This document shows positions 7,631 through 16,117 of a stretch of DNA of 64,000 bases, piece after piece (the first letter of the stretch is position 1; the number at the start of each line of letters is the position of its first letter). The notes under the pieces are model-generated. The model did not search any database. It was not told where the DNA came from and saw only the letters and a program-made list of their open reading frames with translations. The translations under genes and the position numbers were made by a program. This DNA comes from Cellvibrio fontiphilus_A (lineage in GTDB: Bacteria; Pseudomonadota; Gammaproteobacteria; Pseudomonadales; Cellvibrionaceae). The stretch covers positions 310,001 to 374,000 of the forward strand of contig NZ_JBHRTF010000002.1 in assembly GCF_042646205.1 (NCBI RefSeq), given 5' to 3'.

Positions 7631-8035
7631 TTACGTGCTTTTGAGCACCGGGCGCTTCTGCCCCTGCTCGTCGATAGCGACATAAATGTACTCGCCCTGG
7701 GTGACTTGCAGGATTTTGTGGGTGAGGAAATCCTTGATCCAGACTTCCACTTTGACGCGGATGGAGGTGTTGCCGATACGCAGGGTGCTGGTGTAACAGC
7801 TGATGATGGCGCCCACCGGCACCGGGCGCATAAATACCATGCTGCCCACCGCGACAGTGGCAACTCGCCCATGGGCCACTTCGTTGGCGTGAATGGCGCC
7901 GGCTATATCCATTTGCGCCATGACCCAGCCGCCAAAAATATCGCCAAAGGGGTTGGTATCGGCGGGCATGGTGATGGTTTGCAGGGTGAGGGTGCCGGTG
8001 GGCTGGGAGGCGCCAGAGGGGGAGGCAGTGTGCAT
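7631..8035 (-). CDS. yciA: Acyl-CoA thioesterase, YciA-like hot-dog fold
   Basis: 134 residues from the ATG with GGAG eight bases upstream; a TTG just before it is less likely. The hot-dog hydrolase signature is clear: ADTNPFGDIFGGWVMAQMDIAGAIHA, where the Asp and the GG turn form the active site, followed by VGSMVFMRPVPVGAIISCYTSTLRIGNTSIRVKVEVW. YciA-type enzymes cleave fatty acyl-CoA thioesters in the cytoplasm and are thought to recycle CoA. It lies 96 bp downstream of the TRAP permease genes and may be independently transcribed. The 260 bp between this gene and yceJ holds no gene that can be supported. Confidence 0.9.
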   Translation of the reverse strand: MHTASPSGASQPTGTLTLQTITMPADTNPFGDIFGGWVMAQMDIAGAIHANEVAHGRVATVAVGSMVFMRPVPVGAIISCYTSTLRIGNTSIRVKVEVWIKDFLTHKILQVTQGEYIYVAIDEQGQKRPVLKST

Positions 8036-8130
8036 CAATTCAACTCCAATTCAATTCATCGCCAGCAGGATTGGCTGAGTATAGCCGGCCAATCCCGCCC
8101 ATGAGTGAAGGCGATGCACTGGGCAAAAGC

Positions 8131-9504
8131 CTAGAGCTGCTGTGGCAGCCAGGTTACTAAGCCCGGCCAGAGCGCCATCACACACAAGAGCAATAATTGC
8201 AGCGCGATAAAAGGAATTACCCCGCGATAGATTTGGCTGGTGGGAATAGTTGCCGGTGCCACGCCGCGCAAATAAAACAGCGCAAAACCAAAGGGCGGGG
8301 TGAGGAAAGAGGTTTGCAAATTCACGGCGATCATGATGCCGAGCCAGATAGGGTCCACCCCCATGGCGAGCAACACCGGTGCAACAATCGGGACGACAAC
8401 AAAAATAATCTCAATAAAATCGAGAATAAAACCCAGCACAAACATGACCAACATCACCAGAAATACCGCGGTAAAAACACCGCCGGGCAGCTGGCTAAAA
8501 AATTCATGCACCAGTTCCTCGCCACCAAAACCGCGAAACACCAGTGAAAATAACGAGGCGCCGATCAGGATCATAAAAATCATGGCGCTGATTTGCAAAG
8601 TGCTGCGGCTAACTTCACGCAGGCGCTGTAAACAAAATTGTTTTTTAGCCATAGCCAATAAACAAGCGCCCAAGGCGCCAACACCGGCCGCTTCGGTGGG
8701 TGTTGCAGCGCCAACCAAAATTGAACCCAGCACCAAGCCAATTAACAACAACACTGGCAACAAACTTAGCAGCACCCGCAGCAGGGAAACCTGCTCCTCC
8801 TGCTCGTCAATCACAACACGCGGAATAATGCTTGGGCGCAGCCAGGCGGTGAAAAAAACATAGGCGATATATAGCGCGACCAAAGCCAGGCCGGGGATCA
8901 AGGCAGCGACAAACAAATCGCCCACGGAAATGGTTTTGGGGTTGAACACGCCCAGGGTTAGCTGCGCTTGCTGATAGGCGCTGGAGAGTACATCGCCAAG
9001 TAATACCAGCGCGATGGAGGGCGGAATGATTTGCCCGAGGGTGCCGGTGGCGCAAATAGTGCCGCAGGCAAAACTGGGCGCGTAGCCGCGCTTGAGCATC
9101 AGCGGCAGTGACATCAGCCCCATAGTCACTACCGTTGCACCAACAATTCCGGTACTGGCCGCCAGCATGGTTCCCACCAGCACCACAGAAATCCCCAAAC
9201 CACCGGGTAAACGCCCGCAGGCTTTACTCATGTTTTCCAGCAGATCCTCGGCGAGGCGGGATTTTTCCAACACCGTGCCCATAAACACAAACAACGGCAC
9301 CGCCACTAAGGTGTAGTTATTCATAATGCCGTAGAGGCGCGCGGGAAAACTTTTTAATAAATTCGCATCAAACACACCGCCCGCAATGCCTAACCCGGCA
9401 AAGGCAAGTGCAACACCGGCCAGGGTAAATGCCACTGGGTAGCCGAACATCAAAAATACACAAATGGCTACAAACATTAGCAGCGGAATTAATTCAATCA
9501 GCAT
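8131..9504 (-). CDS. dctM: TRAP transporter large permease (DctM)
   Basis: 457 residues with about 12-13 hydrophobic segments spread over the full length. Family signatures include FGYPVAFTLAGVAL, YTLVAVPLFVFMGTVLEKS, ATGTLGQIIPPSIALVLLGD and the C-terminal LQTSFLTPPFGFALFYLRGVAP. DctM is the sodium-coupled translocation subunit of tripartite ATP-independent periplasmic transporters for carboxylates and related anions. The start codon overlaps the end of dctQ by 7 bp, so translation is coupled. No DctP-type periplasmic binding protein gene is adjacent, so the substrate cannot be guessed; the binding protein may be encoded elsewhere. Confidence 0.95.
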   Translation of the reverse strand: MLIELIPLLMFVAICVFLMFGYPVAFTLAGVALAFAGLGIAGGVFDANLLKSFPARLYGIMNNYTLVAVPLFVFMGTVLEKSRLAEDLLENMSKACGRLPGGLGISVVLVGTMLAASTGIVGATVVTMGLMSLPLMLKRGYAPSFACGTICATGTLGQIIPPSIALVLLGDVLSSAYQQAQLTLGVFNPKTISVGDLFVAALIPGLALVALYIAYVFFTAWLRPSIIPRVVIDEQEEQVSLLRVLLSLLPVLLLIGLVLGSILVGAATPTEAAGVGALGACLLAMAKKQFCLQRLREVSRSTLQISAMIFMILIGASLFSLVFRGFGGEELVHEFFSQLPGGVFTAVFLVMLVMFVLGFILDFIEIIFVVVPIVAPVLLAMGVDPIWLGIMIAVNLQTSFLTPPFGFALFYLRGVAPATIPTSQIYRGVIPFIALQLLLLCVMALWPGLVTWLPQQL

Positions 9505-10073
9505 GATGATTGCTCCCCGCTGGCGGGTGCGAGATTCATCAACACCGCTAAATTGCGCAACAGTTCTGCGATGGCCTGCAGGCTCACACTCAGCGCCATC
9601 ACCGGCAATAAGGTTTTTAATAAATACACACCGCCGATACCACCGGAATCGGTAGAGCCTTCGCCAATTCGCCAGCTTTCACGCACAAAATCGAGGCTGC
9701 CCCAACCAATAAACACCATCACCGGCAAGGTGAATAACAGGCTACCCAAAACCTCCACCCAGGCGCGCGCTGCGGGCGACATTTTTTTGTGCAGTATATC
9801 CACCCGCACATGGCCATCCTGTTTCAGGGTGTAAGCCGCGCCCAACATAAACACTGCGGCGTGCATGTAGGTCACAGACTCCTGCAACGCGACCGATCCA
9901 ATACCAAACAGGTGGCGCAAACCGACCACAATAGCGGTAACTACCACCATAATGCCGGTGAGCCAGGCGGTGGTGGTGCCGGTGATCTGGGTGAGGGAAT
10001 CGAGCAGGCGAATAAACCAGAGAATTTTTGGTTGCGCAGCAGCTGGCTGCGCAGAAACGGGGGCGATGGTCAT
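9498..10073 (-). CDS. dctQ: TRAP transporter small permease (DctQ)
   Basis: 191 residues with four predicted membrane segments: around 38-58 (ITGTTTAWLTGIMVVVTAIVVG), 70-90, 110-130 (VEVLGSLLFTLPVMVFIGWG) and 150-175. This is the layout of the DctQ subunit that docks the binding protein to DctM. The N-terminus has a Pro/Ala-rich cytoplasmic tail. It overlaps dctM by 7 bp. The gene is preceded by 127 bp that separate it from the M48 protease gene; no binding-protein gene is found there. Confidence 0.9.
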   Translation of the reverse strand: MTIAPVSAQPAAAQPKILWFIRLLDSLTQITGTTTAWLTGIMVVVTAIVVGLRHLFGIGSVALQESVTYMHAAVFMLGAAYTLKQDGHVRVDILHKKMSPAARAWVEVLGSLLFTLPVMVFIGWGSLDFVRESWRIGEGSTDSGGIGGVYLLKTLLPVMALSVSLQAIAELLRNLAVLMNLAPASGEQSSC

Positions 10074-10200
10074 GATGGAATTTGTTATCAGAATTGTGTG
10101 GCGGCGATTATACGCAAGACATCAGACGCTGCGGCGGTTATTGCGGTCGACACTTCCCTGTTTCGACCGCCGCTCTGGATATGGAACAGCGTAAAACTAT

Positions 10201-11472
10201 CTACTGTAATTTACCCAGCTGCCCTTTGGCTGCTTCGCCAATCTCACCGCCACCCTGGGCCGCTTGTTGGAAGTATTGCGCGGCCTGATTGCGATTACCC
10301 TTGGCCAAGGCAACTTCACCCAAATAATAAGTAGCGATTTGGGTGGGCAAGTAGCGCTGGCTAGTGAGCAGGTCTTTTTCTGCCATGTCGTTTTTACCCA
10401 ATTGTTTGTAGGCGATGCCGCGGAACACATAGGGTTTGAAATATTGCGGGTTGGCCTGGATAGCGCGATCCAACGCCACTACCGCTTCGCTGTCTTTTTT
10501 CTGTTGCAGCAGCAGCTGGCCTTTCATCTCCCAGAATAAATTTTCTTTGGGCTGCTGGGCGATGGATTGCTCCACGTAACTCATGGCATCGATATATTTT
10601 TTCTCGCTCGCCAGTTTTTGCGCTTTTTGGTAGTTCTCGTAGGCTTTTTTGTCTTTATTCACCTGCGCCATGGCTCGCTGGAATTGGGCTTTATTGCGCA
10701 CGCCACCCGGATACTTCGCCGCATTAGCGCGATTCTTGGCAACACGCTCCTGTGAGGGCGGGTGACTGGCAAACAACCCCTCAATAAAACCGGAATTGCG
10801 CCCTTCCGATAACTTCACAAAGATTTCCTGCAATTCCACGGCGGCTTGGGCGTCGTAGCCGGCTTTGGCCATATATTTCATGCCTACCTCATCGGACTCC
10901 AATTCATGATTGCGGCCATACTTGGCCTGCCAGGCTTGGGCGCCCACAGCCATTGCACCCATGCCCAACGCACCGTATTCCGGTTTTTTCTCAGCAATCG
11001 CCACGCCGGCAATTAATACCCCGGCGCCCATCAGCACATTCTGGGTCTGTTGTTGCGCGCTGTGGCGAGCGGCGGCGTGCACAATTTCATGGCCTAATAC
11101 AGCGGCTAATTGGGCTTCATCCTCAAGGTACACCAAGAGGCCACGGTTGATGGCTAATTTGCCACCGGGCATAGCCCAGGCGTTGGGCACATCGTTATTG
11201 AGTACGACAAACTCATAGGGCAGGTTGGGGCGATCACTGACCGCCGCGAGCTTTTTACCCACCTGTTGTACATAGGCTGTTAGCCCTGGGTCCACCACAT
11301 ACTGGCCGCCCTGCGCCTGCTGACCGGGGCCATAATTTTGCGTGCCAGTGGCGATCTCCTGTTCCGGCGACATAATGGACAGCTGGCTCTTCCCCGTTAC
11401 CGGGTTGGTAACACAGCCAGTCATCAGCATGCTGAAGCTGGCCAACGCAAGTAATTTAGCGATCAATTTCAT
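10201..11472 (-). CDS. M48 family zinc metalloprotease lipoprotein with TPR tail
   Basis: A 423-residue protein. The signal peptide ends in a lipobox LMTGC with Cys20, so it is a lipoprotein, probably at the outer membrane's inner face. The catalytic zinc motif HEIVH is at 128-132 and the third ligand is probably in ELESDEVG about 60 residues later. The C-terminal ~130 residues hold TPR-like helices (SYVEQSIAQQPKENLFWEMKGQLLLQQKK, LDRAIQANPQYFKPYVFRGIAYKQLGK). The layout resembles BepA/YfgC and LoiP, which degrade or help assemble outer-membrane proteins such as LptD and BamA. AAGGAG lies 8 bp upstream of the ATG. It is probably a single-gene unit, divergent from the next gene. Confidence 0.92.
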   Translation of the reverse strand: MKLIAKLLALASFSMLMTGCVTNPVTGKSQLSIMSPEQEIATGTQNYGPGQQAQGGQYVVDPGLTAYVQQVGKKLAAVSDRPNLPYEFVVLNNDVPNAWAMPGGKLAINRGLLVYLEDEAQLAAVLGHEIVHAAARHSAQQQTQNVLMGAGVLIAGVAIAEKKPEYGALGMGAMAVGAQAWQAKYGRNHELESDEVGMKYMAKAGYDAQAAVELQEIFVKLSEGRNSGFIEGLFASHPPSQERVAKNRANAAKYPGGVRNKAQFQRAMAQVNKDKKAYENYQKAQKLASEKKYIDAMSYVEQSIAQQPKENLFWEMKGQLLLQQKKDSEAVVALDRAIQANPQYFKPYVFRGIAYKQLGKNDMAEKDLLTSQRYLPTQIATYYLGEVALAKGNRNQAAQYFQQAAQGGGEIGEAAKGQLGKLQ

Positions 11473-11549
11473 AGTGGGACTCCTTGTGTCTGAGCTGGGT
11501 ATAATGCCACATCTATTTTGACGAAAAGACCTAAATACAAGGTGAATCC

Positions 11550-12038
11550 GTGTCTAAAAAATCTTTACAAGTGATTGAGCTTTTTGCTGGCCTGGGCGCC
11601 GATGGCAAGCCCATTGTCGAGCAACTCCATGTGCGTGAACTGGAGGACGGCAACTTCCAACTGGTGCAATCGCCCGCTTTTGCCAAAGGCCTGGCGAGTG
11701 GCGATGTGGTAAAAATGCTGCGCGATACCCGCGAGTTTGACCTGGTGCAGCGCAGTGGCAACCTGAGTATCCGCGTCTTTAGCCGCAGCGATATCCAAGC
11801 GCTGGCCGACCTGCTCACCCCCGAGCTGGAGAAGCTGGGCGGTGAACTGGATCGCGAAACCCCGCGTATGCTGGTCTATTCGATCCATGTCAGCTGCGGG
11901 TTCAGTGCGATAGAAAATATCCTCAATGAATTTGTTGGCCGCGATGGCCAAAGCGCCTGGATGTACGGCAATGTCTACGACCCGACGGACGGCCAAACAC
12001 CGCTCAACTGGTGGCAGGATCTGCTTAAACCCGAATAG
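11550..12038 (+). CDS. Conserved hypothetical protein, DUF4265-like
   Basis: A 162-residue soluble protein with no signal peptide or membrane segment. It starts at GTG with an AAGGTG site just upstream. The part LHVRELEDGNFQLVQSPAFAKGLASGDVVKML resembles the start of DUF4265 proteins, a family of unknown function, as does the later IHVSCGFSAIENILNEF. The last ~20 residues are Trp-rich (NWWQDLL). Its stop is 31 bp before yaaA, so the two may be co-transcribed. No biochemical function can be assigned. Confidence 0.7.
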   Translation: MSKKSLQVIELFAGLGADGKPIVEQLHVRELEDGNFQLVQSPAFAKGLASGDVVKMLRDTREFDLVQRSGNLSIRVFSRSDIQALADLLTPELEKLGGELDRETPRMLVYSIHVSCGFSAIENILNEFVGRDGQSAWMYGNVYDPTDGQTPLNWWQDLLKPE

Positions 12039-12069
12039 CCCTTTCCTTTTGATGTGATACCCCGCGCCT

Positions 12070-12846
12070 ATGTTGCATGTTATTTCCCCGGCTAAAACCC
12101 TGGACTTTGAAACCCCACCAGCCACCGCTGTCCACAGCCAGCCGCAGTTTCTGGAGCACTCGCAGGCGTTGATCAATGACCTGCGCCTCTTGCCGCCAGC
12201 GCAGGTGTCCAAGCTGATGTCCATCAGCGAAAAGCTGGGGCAGTTAAATGCGCAGCGCTTTTTGGAGTGGCAACCGCCCTTTACGCCAGCCAACGCCAAA
12301 CAGGCGCTGCTCGCGTTTAAGGGCGATGTTTACACGGGTATGGCGGCGGAAACCTATGGGCCAGCGGATTTTGAGTTTGCCCAGCAGCACCTGCGCATTT
12401 TGAGCGGCCTGTACGGCCTGCTACGGCCGCTGGATTTGATCCAGCCCTACCGCTTGGAAATGGGCACCGCCTTTGCCAACCCGCGCGGCAAAAACCTGTA
12501 CCAGTTTTGGGGCGATATCATCACCGACCAGCTCAATGCCGAGCTGGAGCAACAGCGCGAGCGGGTGCTGGTGAACCTGGCCTCCACCGAGTACTGGGGC
12601 GCGGTAAATACCAAAAAATTACACGCCGAGGTGATTACCCCGGTATTCAAAGACCAGAAAAACGGCCAGTACAAGATCATCAGCTTTTTTGCCAAAAAAG
12701 CGCGCGGCATGATGAGCGCCTACATAGTGCAAAACCAGCTCAGCGATGTAGAGCAACTGAAAAGTTTTGACACCGCCGGTTATGCCTTTAACAAGGCCAT
12801 GTCGTCGCCACAGGAATGGGTATTCACCCGCGCGGAATCCCCTTGA
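12070..12846 (+). CDS. yaaA: Peroxide stress protein YaaA (DUF328/UPF0246)
   Basis: 258 residues, the normal length. Family signatures run throughout: MLHVISPAKTLDFE at the start, FLEHSQALINDLR, ALLAFKGDVYTGMAAETYG, RILSGLYGLLRPLDLIQPYRLEMG, and YKIISFFAKKARGMMSAYIV. In E. coli YaaA is induced by OxyR and lowers free iron, protecting DNA during hydrogen peroxide stress; the fold is a DNA-binding variant. No obvious OxyR site or strong ribosome site is seen here. It follows the DUF4265-like gene by 31 bp. Confidence 0.95.
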   Translation: MLHVISPAKTLDFETPPATAVHSQPQFLEHSQALINDLRLLPPAQVSKLMSISEKLGQLNAQRFLEWQPPFTPANAKQALLAFKGDVYTGMAAETYGPADFEFAQQHLRILSGLYGLLRPLDLIQPYRLEMGTAFANPRGKNLYQFWGDIITDQLNAELEQQRERVLVNLASTEYWGAVNTKKLHAEVITPVFKDQKNGQYKIISFFAKKARGMMSAYIVQNQLSDVEQLKSFDTAGYAFNKAMSSPQEWVFTRAESP

Positions 12847-12985
12847 GCCGCCGCAAACCCGAACAATTTCCATACAAATTGACTAAAAAACCAGTTTTCT
12901 GACGCCAGAATTTCGACTATTCTCTGCCGATGCCAAAATCAGGAGCTTGGCATACCTCTTCTAATAACCCGATAGGATATCGCCC

Positions 12986-13366
12986 ATGAGCCTGAGCAAC
13001 GTCTACCTCGATCATGTGATCGCCCGTTTGTCGCGGGTGACCGAGGTAGCTTATCGCCGCATTTTTAATGGCGCGGCGATTTACCACCATGGGGTTCAAT
13101 TTGCGCTGGCGGTGAACGACCAGCTCTATTTCCGCGCCGATGAAATGTCCCGTGCCCTGTTTCAACAGCGGGGCATGCACTCGCTACAGCCGCGCGGTGT
13201 CAGCCTGCAGTCAGACTTTTTCCAACTGCCCAATCAGCTACTGGATACCCCAGATGAGCTGCGCTATTGGGTGCGTATTGCCGTTGAAGCGTCCAGCGCC
13301 GATTACCCGGTGGAAGAGGAAGAAACCAGTGTTATCAGCCTACCACCGCGCCGGGCGCGCGCCTGA
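12986..13366 (+). CDS. TfoX/Sxy N-terminal domain protein
   Basis: A 126-residue protein. VTEVAYRRIFNGAAIYHHGVQFALAVNDQLYFRADEMS matches the TfoX_N domain, with the conserved R-F-G, V-FA and LYfRA-E positions. The TfoX C-terminal domain is absent, so this is a short single-domain member, as is common outside the enterics. Full-length TfoX/Sxy promotes natural competence together with CRP; single-domain proteins have no settled role. The last 25 residues are acidic then Arg-rich (PVEEEETSVISLPPRRARA). An AGGA site lies just before the ATG. The response regulator gene follows after 69 bp. Confidence 0.8.
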   Translation: MSLSNVYLDHVIARLSRVTEVAYRRIFNGAAIYHHGVQFALAVNDQLYFRADEMSRALFQQRGMHSLQPRGVSLQSDFFQLPNQLLDTPDELRYWVRIAVEASSADYPVEEEETSVISLPPRRARA

Positions 13367-13435
13367 TTTAGCGCGCCAGCTGCAAGCGCGATAATTCTGG
13401 TCTAGGCTCTAGGGATAACAGCTTGGGAGCAGGCA

Positions 13436-14311
13436 ATGGCGATACGAATTCTAGTGGTGGACGATGCCACGTTTATCCGCGACATGATCAAAAAACAGCT
13501 GCGCGACAAAATCCCGGGCGTAGAGATTATCGACGCGCCCGATGGTAACCGCGCGCTGTCGCAAATGAAAAACCAGACGGTGGATATGATCCTCTCGGAC
13601 TGGGAAATGCCCAATATGACCGGCGCCGAATTACTCACCGCCGTGCGCGCCATGCCCAACGGGGGCGACATCCCCTTCATTATGATTTCCAGCCGCGGCG
13701 ACCGCGACCATATAGTGAAGGCGATTCATTTGGGCGTTTCTGACTACCTGTCCAAACCCTTTTCCGCAGAAGAACTGCTGAAAAAAGTCTTCAAACAACT
13801 CAAAGCCGCCGGCAAAACCCCGGTCGCCAGCGCACGTAGCGCCAGTACCCAGGGCATAGCCTTCGCCTCAGTCGATGTATTAACCGGCGGCGCCAAACCC
13901 GCTCCCAAACCCGCCGCGCCCGCCGCCAACCCTTTTGCCAACAACAGCGCCAGCGCGCTGGGCGCCAAACCCGCGGTGCAGGCAGTGGCGCCGGCCAAAA
14001 CCGTCAAGGGCAAAGCGCAGCTGCGTTTTTCCAATAACCGTACCTTTGGGGTAGTAATCCGCGAAATGTCACTGCAATTAATGAGCGGTTTAATGCAGCG
14101 CAATGATGACTTGCCGGGGCTATTTGAGCAGGCGGTGGTGGATATAGAAACCGGTGACGGCGACAGCCTCGCGCGCGTGAATGGCTATGTGCACAGCCTG
14201 CAAGCAGGTGAGGGCAGGCCGGATACCAACGTGGTGAAAATCGTGATTCGCTTTGTGGATAACGATGCCGAAAAGTTTGAGACGCTGTCCAAATACATAG
14301 CGCAGATGTAG
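13436..14311 (+). CDS. Response regulator with C-terminal PilZ-like domain
   Basis: 291 residues. Residues 1-120 are a CheY-type receiver: acidic pair in LVVDDATFIRDM, phosphoacceptor Asp in MILSDWEMPNMTG, and the conserved Lys in YLSKPFSAEELL. Residues ~130-195 form an Ala/Pro/Lys-rich linker. The last ~95 residues (QLRFSNNRTFGVVIREMS...VKIVIRFVDNDAEKFETLSKYI) look like a divergent PilZ-type beta barrel; the RxxxR and DxSxxG signature of c-di-GMP binders is not intact, so ligand binding is doubtful. It is probably an output protein for motility or surface behaviour. A diguanylate cyclase is encoded 1.8 kb downstream. Receiver assignment is firm; the C-terminal call is tentative. Confidence 0.85.
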   Translation: MAIRILVVDDATFIRDMIKKQLRDKIPGVEIIDAPDGNRALSQMKNQTVDMILSDWEMPNMTGAELLTAVRAMPNGGDIPFIMISSRGDRDHIVKAIHLGVSDYLSKPFSAEELLKKVFKQLKAAGKTPVASARSASTQGIAFASVDVLTGGAKPAPKPAAPAANPFANNSASALGAKPAVQAVAPAKTVKGKAQLRFSNNRTFGVVIREMSLQLMSGLMQRNDDLPGLFEQAVVDIETGDGDSLARVNGYVHSLQAGEGRPDTNVVKIVIRFVDNDAEKFETLSKYIAQM

Positions 14312-14423
14312 GCTTTGCCGCGCCAAGCTCAACAAATATCAGCCCGCCATCAACAAACGCCGCCCGGCTAACTATACTCAAGCCATTCGCTGATGCTCAC
14401 CCTTGGCGCTACAGGTTGCTTTC

Positions 14424-15692
14424 ATGGTTGGTTCCACCGTTTTTTCCCGTCACTCCTTCTGCGGTTTGCTGCTGAGCGGGCTGTTAGCCGCTGGCACCCA
14501 AGCCGCTCCCGATCACAGCCTTTCCGGATTTGCCACCCTGGGCTTGGTCTCCAGCACCAATGACACTCTGGTATTCCGCCGCGATGTCTCCCAGGACGAT
14601 GGCAGTTATGACAATTCCATCGAATGGCAGACCGACAGCCTGGCTGGTGCCCAGTGGCAGACGCGCTGGAGCCAGCAGTGGGATACCAAGGTGCAATTGG
14701 TCGCCAAAGAGCGCTTTAACAAGGGCTTGGATGAAACCGTCGAGTGGGCCTTTGTGGGCTATCACCCACGCGAGCGGCTGGATGTGCGCCTGGGGCGTTT
14801 AGGCGCCGATATTTTTACCCTCTCCGATTATCGCCAAGTGGGTTACGCCTACCCCTGGGCGCGCCCGCCGCAGGATTTTTATGGGCTTTTATCGATTTTT
14901 CATTTGGACGGTGCAGACATCACCCAGAGTTTTACGTTGGGTGATACCGACCTGAGCATCAAAGGCTTTTACGGCAATCACGATCAAAAATTCCCGGTCG
15001 GCCTACGCTCATCCGGGCATAGCCGGCTCAATTTTGACACTGGCGGCCTCAGCCTCACCGCCGAACGTGGCTTTTGGAAACTGCGCTACACCTACGCCAA
15101 TGTGAAGGTTAAAAACGATGCCACCGGCGGCCTGGTGCGAGCGCTGGAGCGCGCCCTGCCCTACTGGCCGGAGGCCGCTACCCTGGCCGGTTTGAGTGAA
15201 ACCCATGAGCGTGACTTTAGCTATCACTCGCTGGGTGTTATTTACGACAACAATCACTGGTGGCTGCGCGGGGAGTTTAGCCATCTGGAGAGTGACGTAG
15301 GCCTGGTGCCACAGAGTGAGCGCGCCTACCTGAGCCTCGGCAAGCAGTTTGACGACCTGACCCTCTACCTTCTGGGCGGCTACTCCAAACCGCGCCGCGC
15401 CCTGATTCAAGTGCAGGCGCCCCAGAACCTGCCCAGCCCGCTGGCCGAACAGCTGGCACAGTTGGCATTAGTCACACGCAGCAGCCTCAATGGGGTGCGC
15501 ATAGATCAATCCAGCCTGGGCGCCGGTATCCGCTGGGATTTCGCCCCCAAAATGGCGCTTAAATTGCAGATCGAAGAATTCCAAATCGATGCCAATGGCA
15601 CCAACCTGTGGTTGCGGGTCGACTCCAGCCAGACAGTGCGGGAAAACCAGCACAGCAGGGTAACCAGCCTCACCTGGGATATGTTGTTTTGA
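14424..15692 (+). CDS. Putative outer-membrane beta-barrel (porin-like) protein
   Basis: 422 residues from ATG 14424; a TTG seven codons earlier is possible but less likely. A signal peptide (MVGSTVFSRHSFCGLLLSGLLAAGTQA) is followed by SGFATLGLVSS and many alternating amphipathic strands such as WQTRWSQQWDTKVQLVAKERF and ERLDVRLGRLGADIFTLSDYRQVG. The protein ends in LTWDMLF with a terminal Phe, typical of barrel proteins that use the BAM machine. The family resembles porin-like proteins of unknown substrate. Its stop overlaps the next start (TGATG), making it the first gene of a translationally coupled trio with a periplasmic binding-like protein and a diguanylate cyclase. Confidence 0.8.
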   Translation: MVGSTVFSRHSFCGLLLSGLLAAGTQAAPDHSLSGFATLGLVSSTNDTLVFRRDVSQDDGSYDNSIEWQTDSLAGAQWQTRWSQQWDTKVQLVAKERFNKGLDETVEWAFVGYHPRERLDVRLGRLGADIFTLSDYRQVGYAYPWARPPQDFYGLLSIFHLDGADITQSFTLGDTDLSIKGFYGNHDQKFPVGLRSSGHSRLNFDTGGLSLTAERGFWKLRYTYANVKVKNDATGGLVRALERALPYWPEAATLAGLSETHERDFSYHSLGVIYDNNHWWLRGEFSHLESDVGLVPQSERAYLSLGKQFDDLTLYLLGGYSKPRRALIQVQAPQNLPSPLAEQLAQLALVTRSSLNGVRIDQSSLGAGIRWDFAPKMALKLQIEEFQIDANGTNLWLRVDSSQTVRENQHSRVTSLTWDMLF

Positions 15693-16117
15693 TGCGCAAA
15701 TTACTGCCCATACTACTGCTGTGGCTACCAACCAGCGCCTTCGCGGCTGAGATACTGGTGGTAGTGCATGCCAGCAACCCGCTGACCCAGCTGCAGCCCA
15801 AGCAGGTGGTGGATTTGTTTATGGGGCGCACCGCCTCTTTCCCCGGCGGCACGCCAGCGCGCACCCTGGATTGGAATGCCGGCTCGCCGCTGCGTGAAAG
15901 TTTCTATAAAGCGCTCACGGGAAAAAGTGAAGCGCAGGTGGATGCCTACTGGGCCACGCTGATCTTTGCCGGGCGGATGTCGCCCCCCAAACAATTTCCC
16001 GACGCCAAGAGCATTATTGCCGCCGTCGCCAAAGACCCCAACGCCATTGCCTATGTGCCTACCCAGCAACTGCCCAAAGGCGTAAAAGTGGTGATGCAGC
16101 TCGGGGGTGGGTCATGA
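15692..16117 (+). CDS. Small periplasmic phosphate-binding-like (PstS-like) protein
   Basis: A 141-residue protein starting at the ATG that overlaps the upstream stop; a longer frame from 15608 would run inside the porin-like gene. The signal peptide is MRKLLPILLLWLPTSAFA. The mature part (EILVVVHASNPLTQLQPKQVVDLFMGRTASFPGG..., AYWATLIFAGRMSPPKQFPDAKSIIAAVAKDPNAIAYV) resembles the N-terminal lobe of PstS-type phosphate-binding proteins but is far shorter, so it is a single-lobe relative. A role as a ligand sensor feeding the downstream cyclase is inference from the gene coupling. Its stop overlaps the next start by ATGA. Confidence 0.82.
   Translation: MRKLLPILLLWLPTSAFAAEILVVVHASNPLTQLQPKQVVDLFMGRTASFPGGTPARTLDWNAGSPLRESFYKALTGKSEAQVDAYWATLIFAGRMSPPKQFPDAKSIIAAVAKDPNAIAYVPTQQLPKGVKVVMQLGGGS

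Noticed and set aside
15608..15691. Upstream extension of the PstS-like protein
   Set aside because: Lies inside the porin-like gene; the signal peptide begins at the ATG overlapping that gene's stop.
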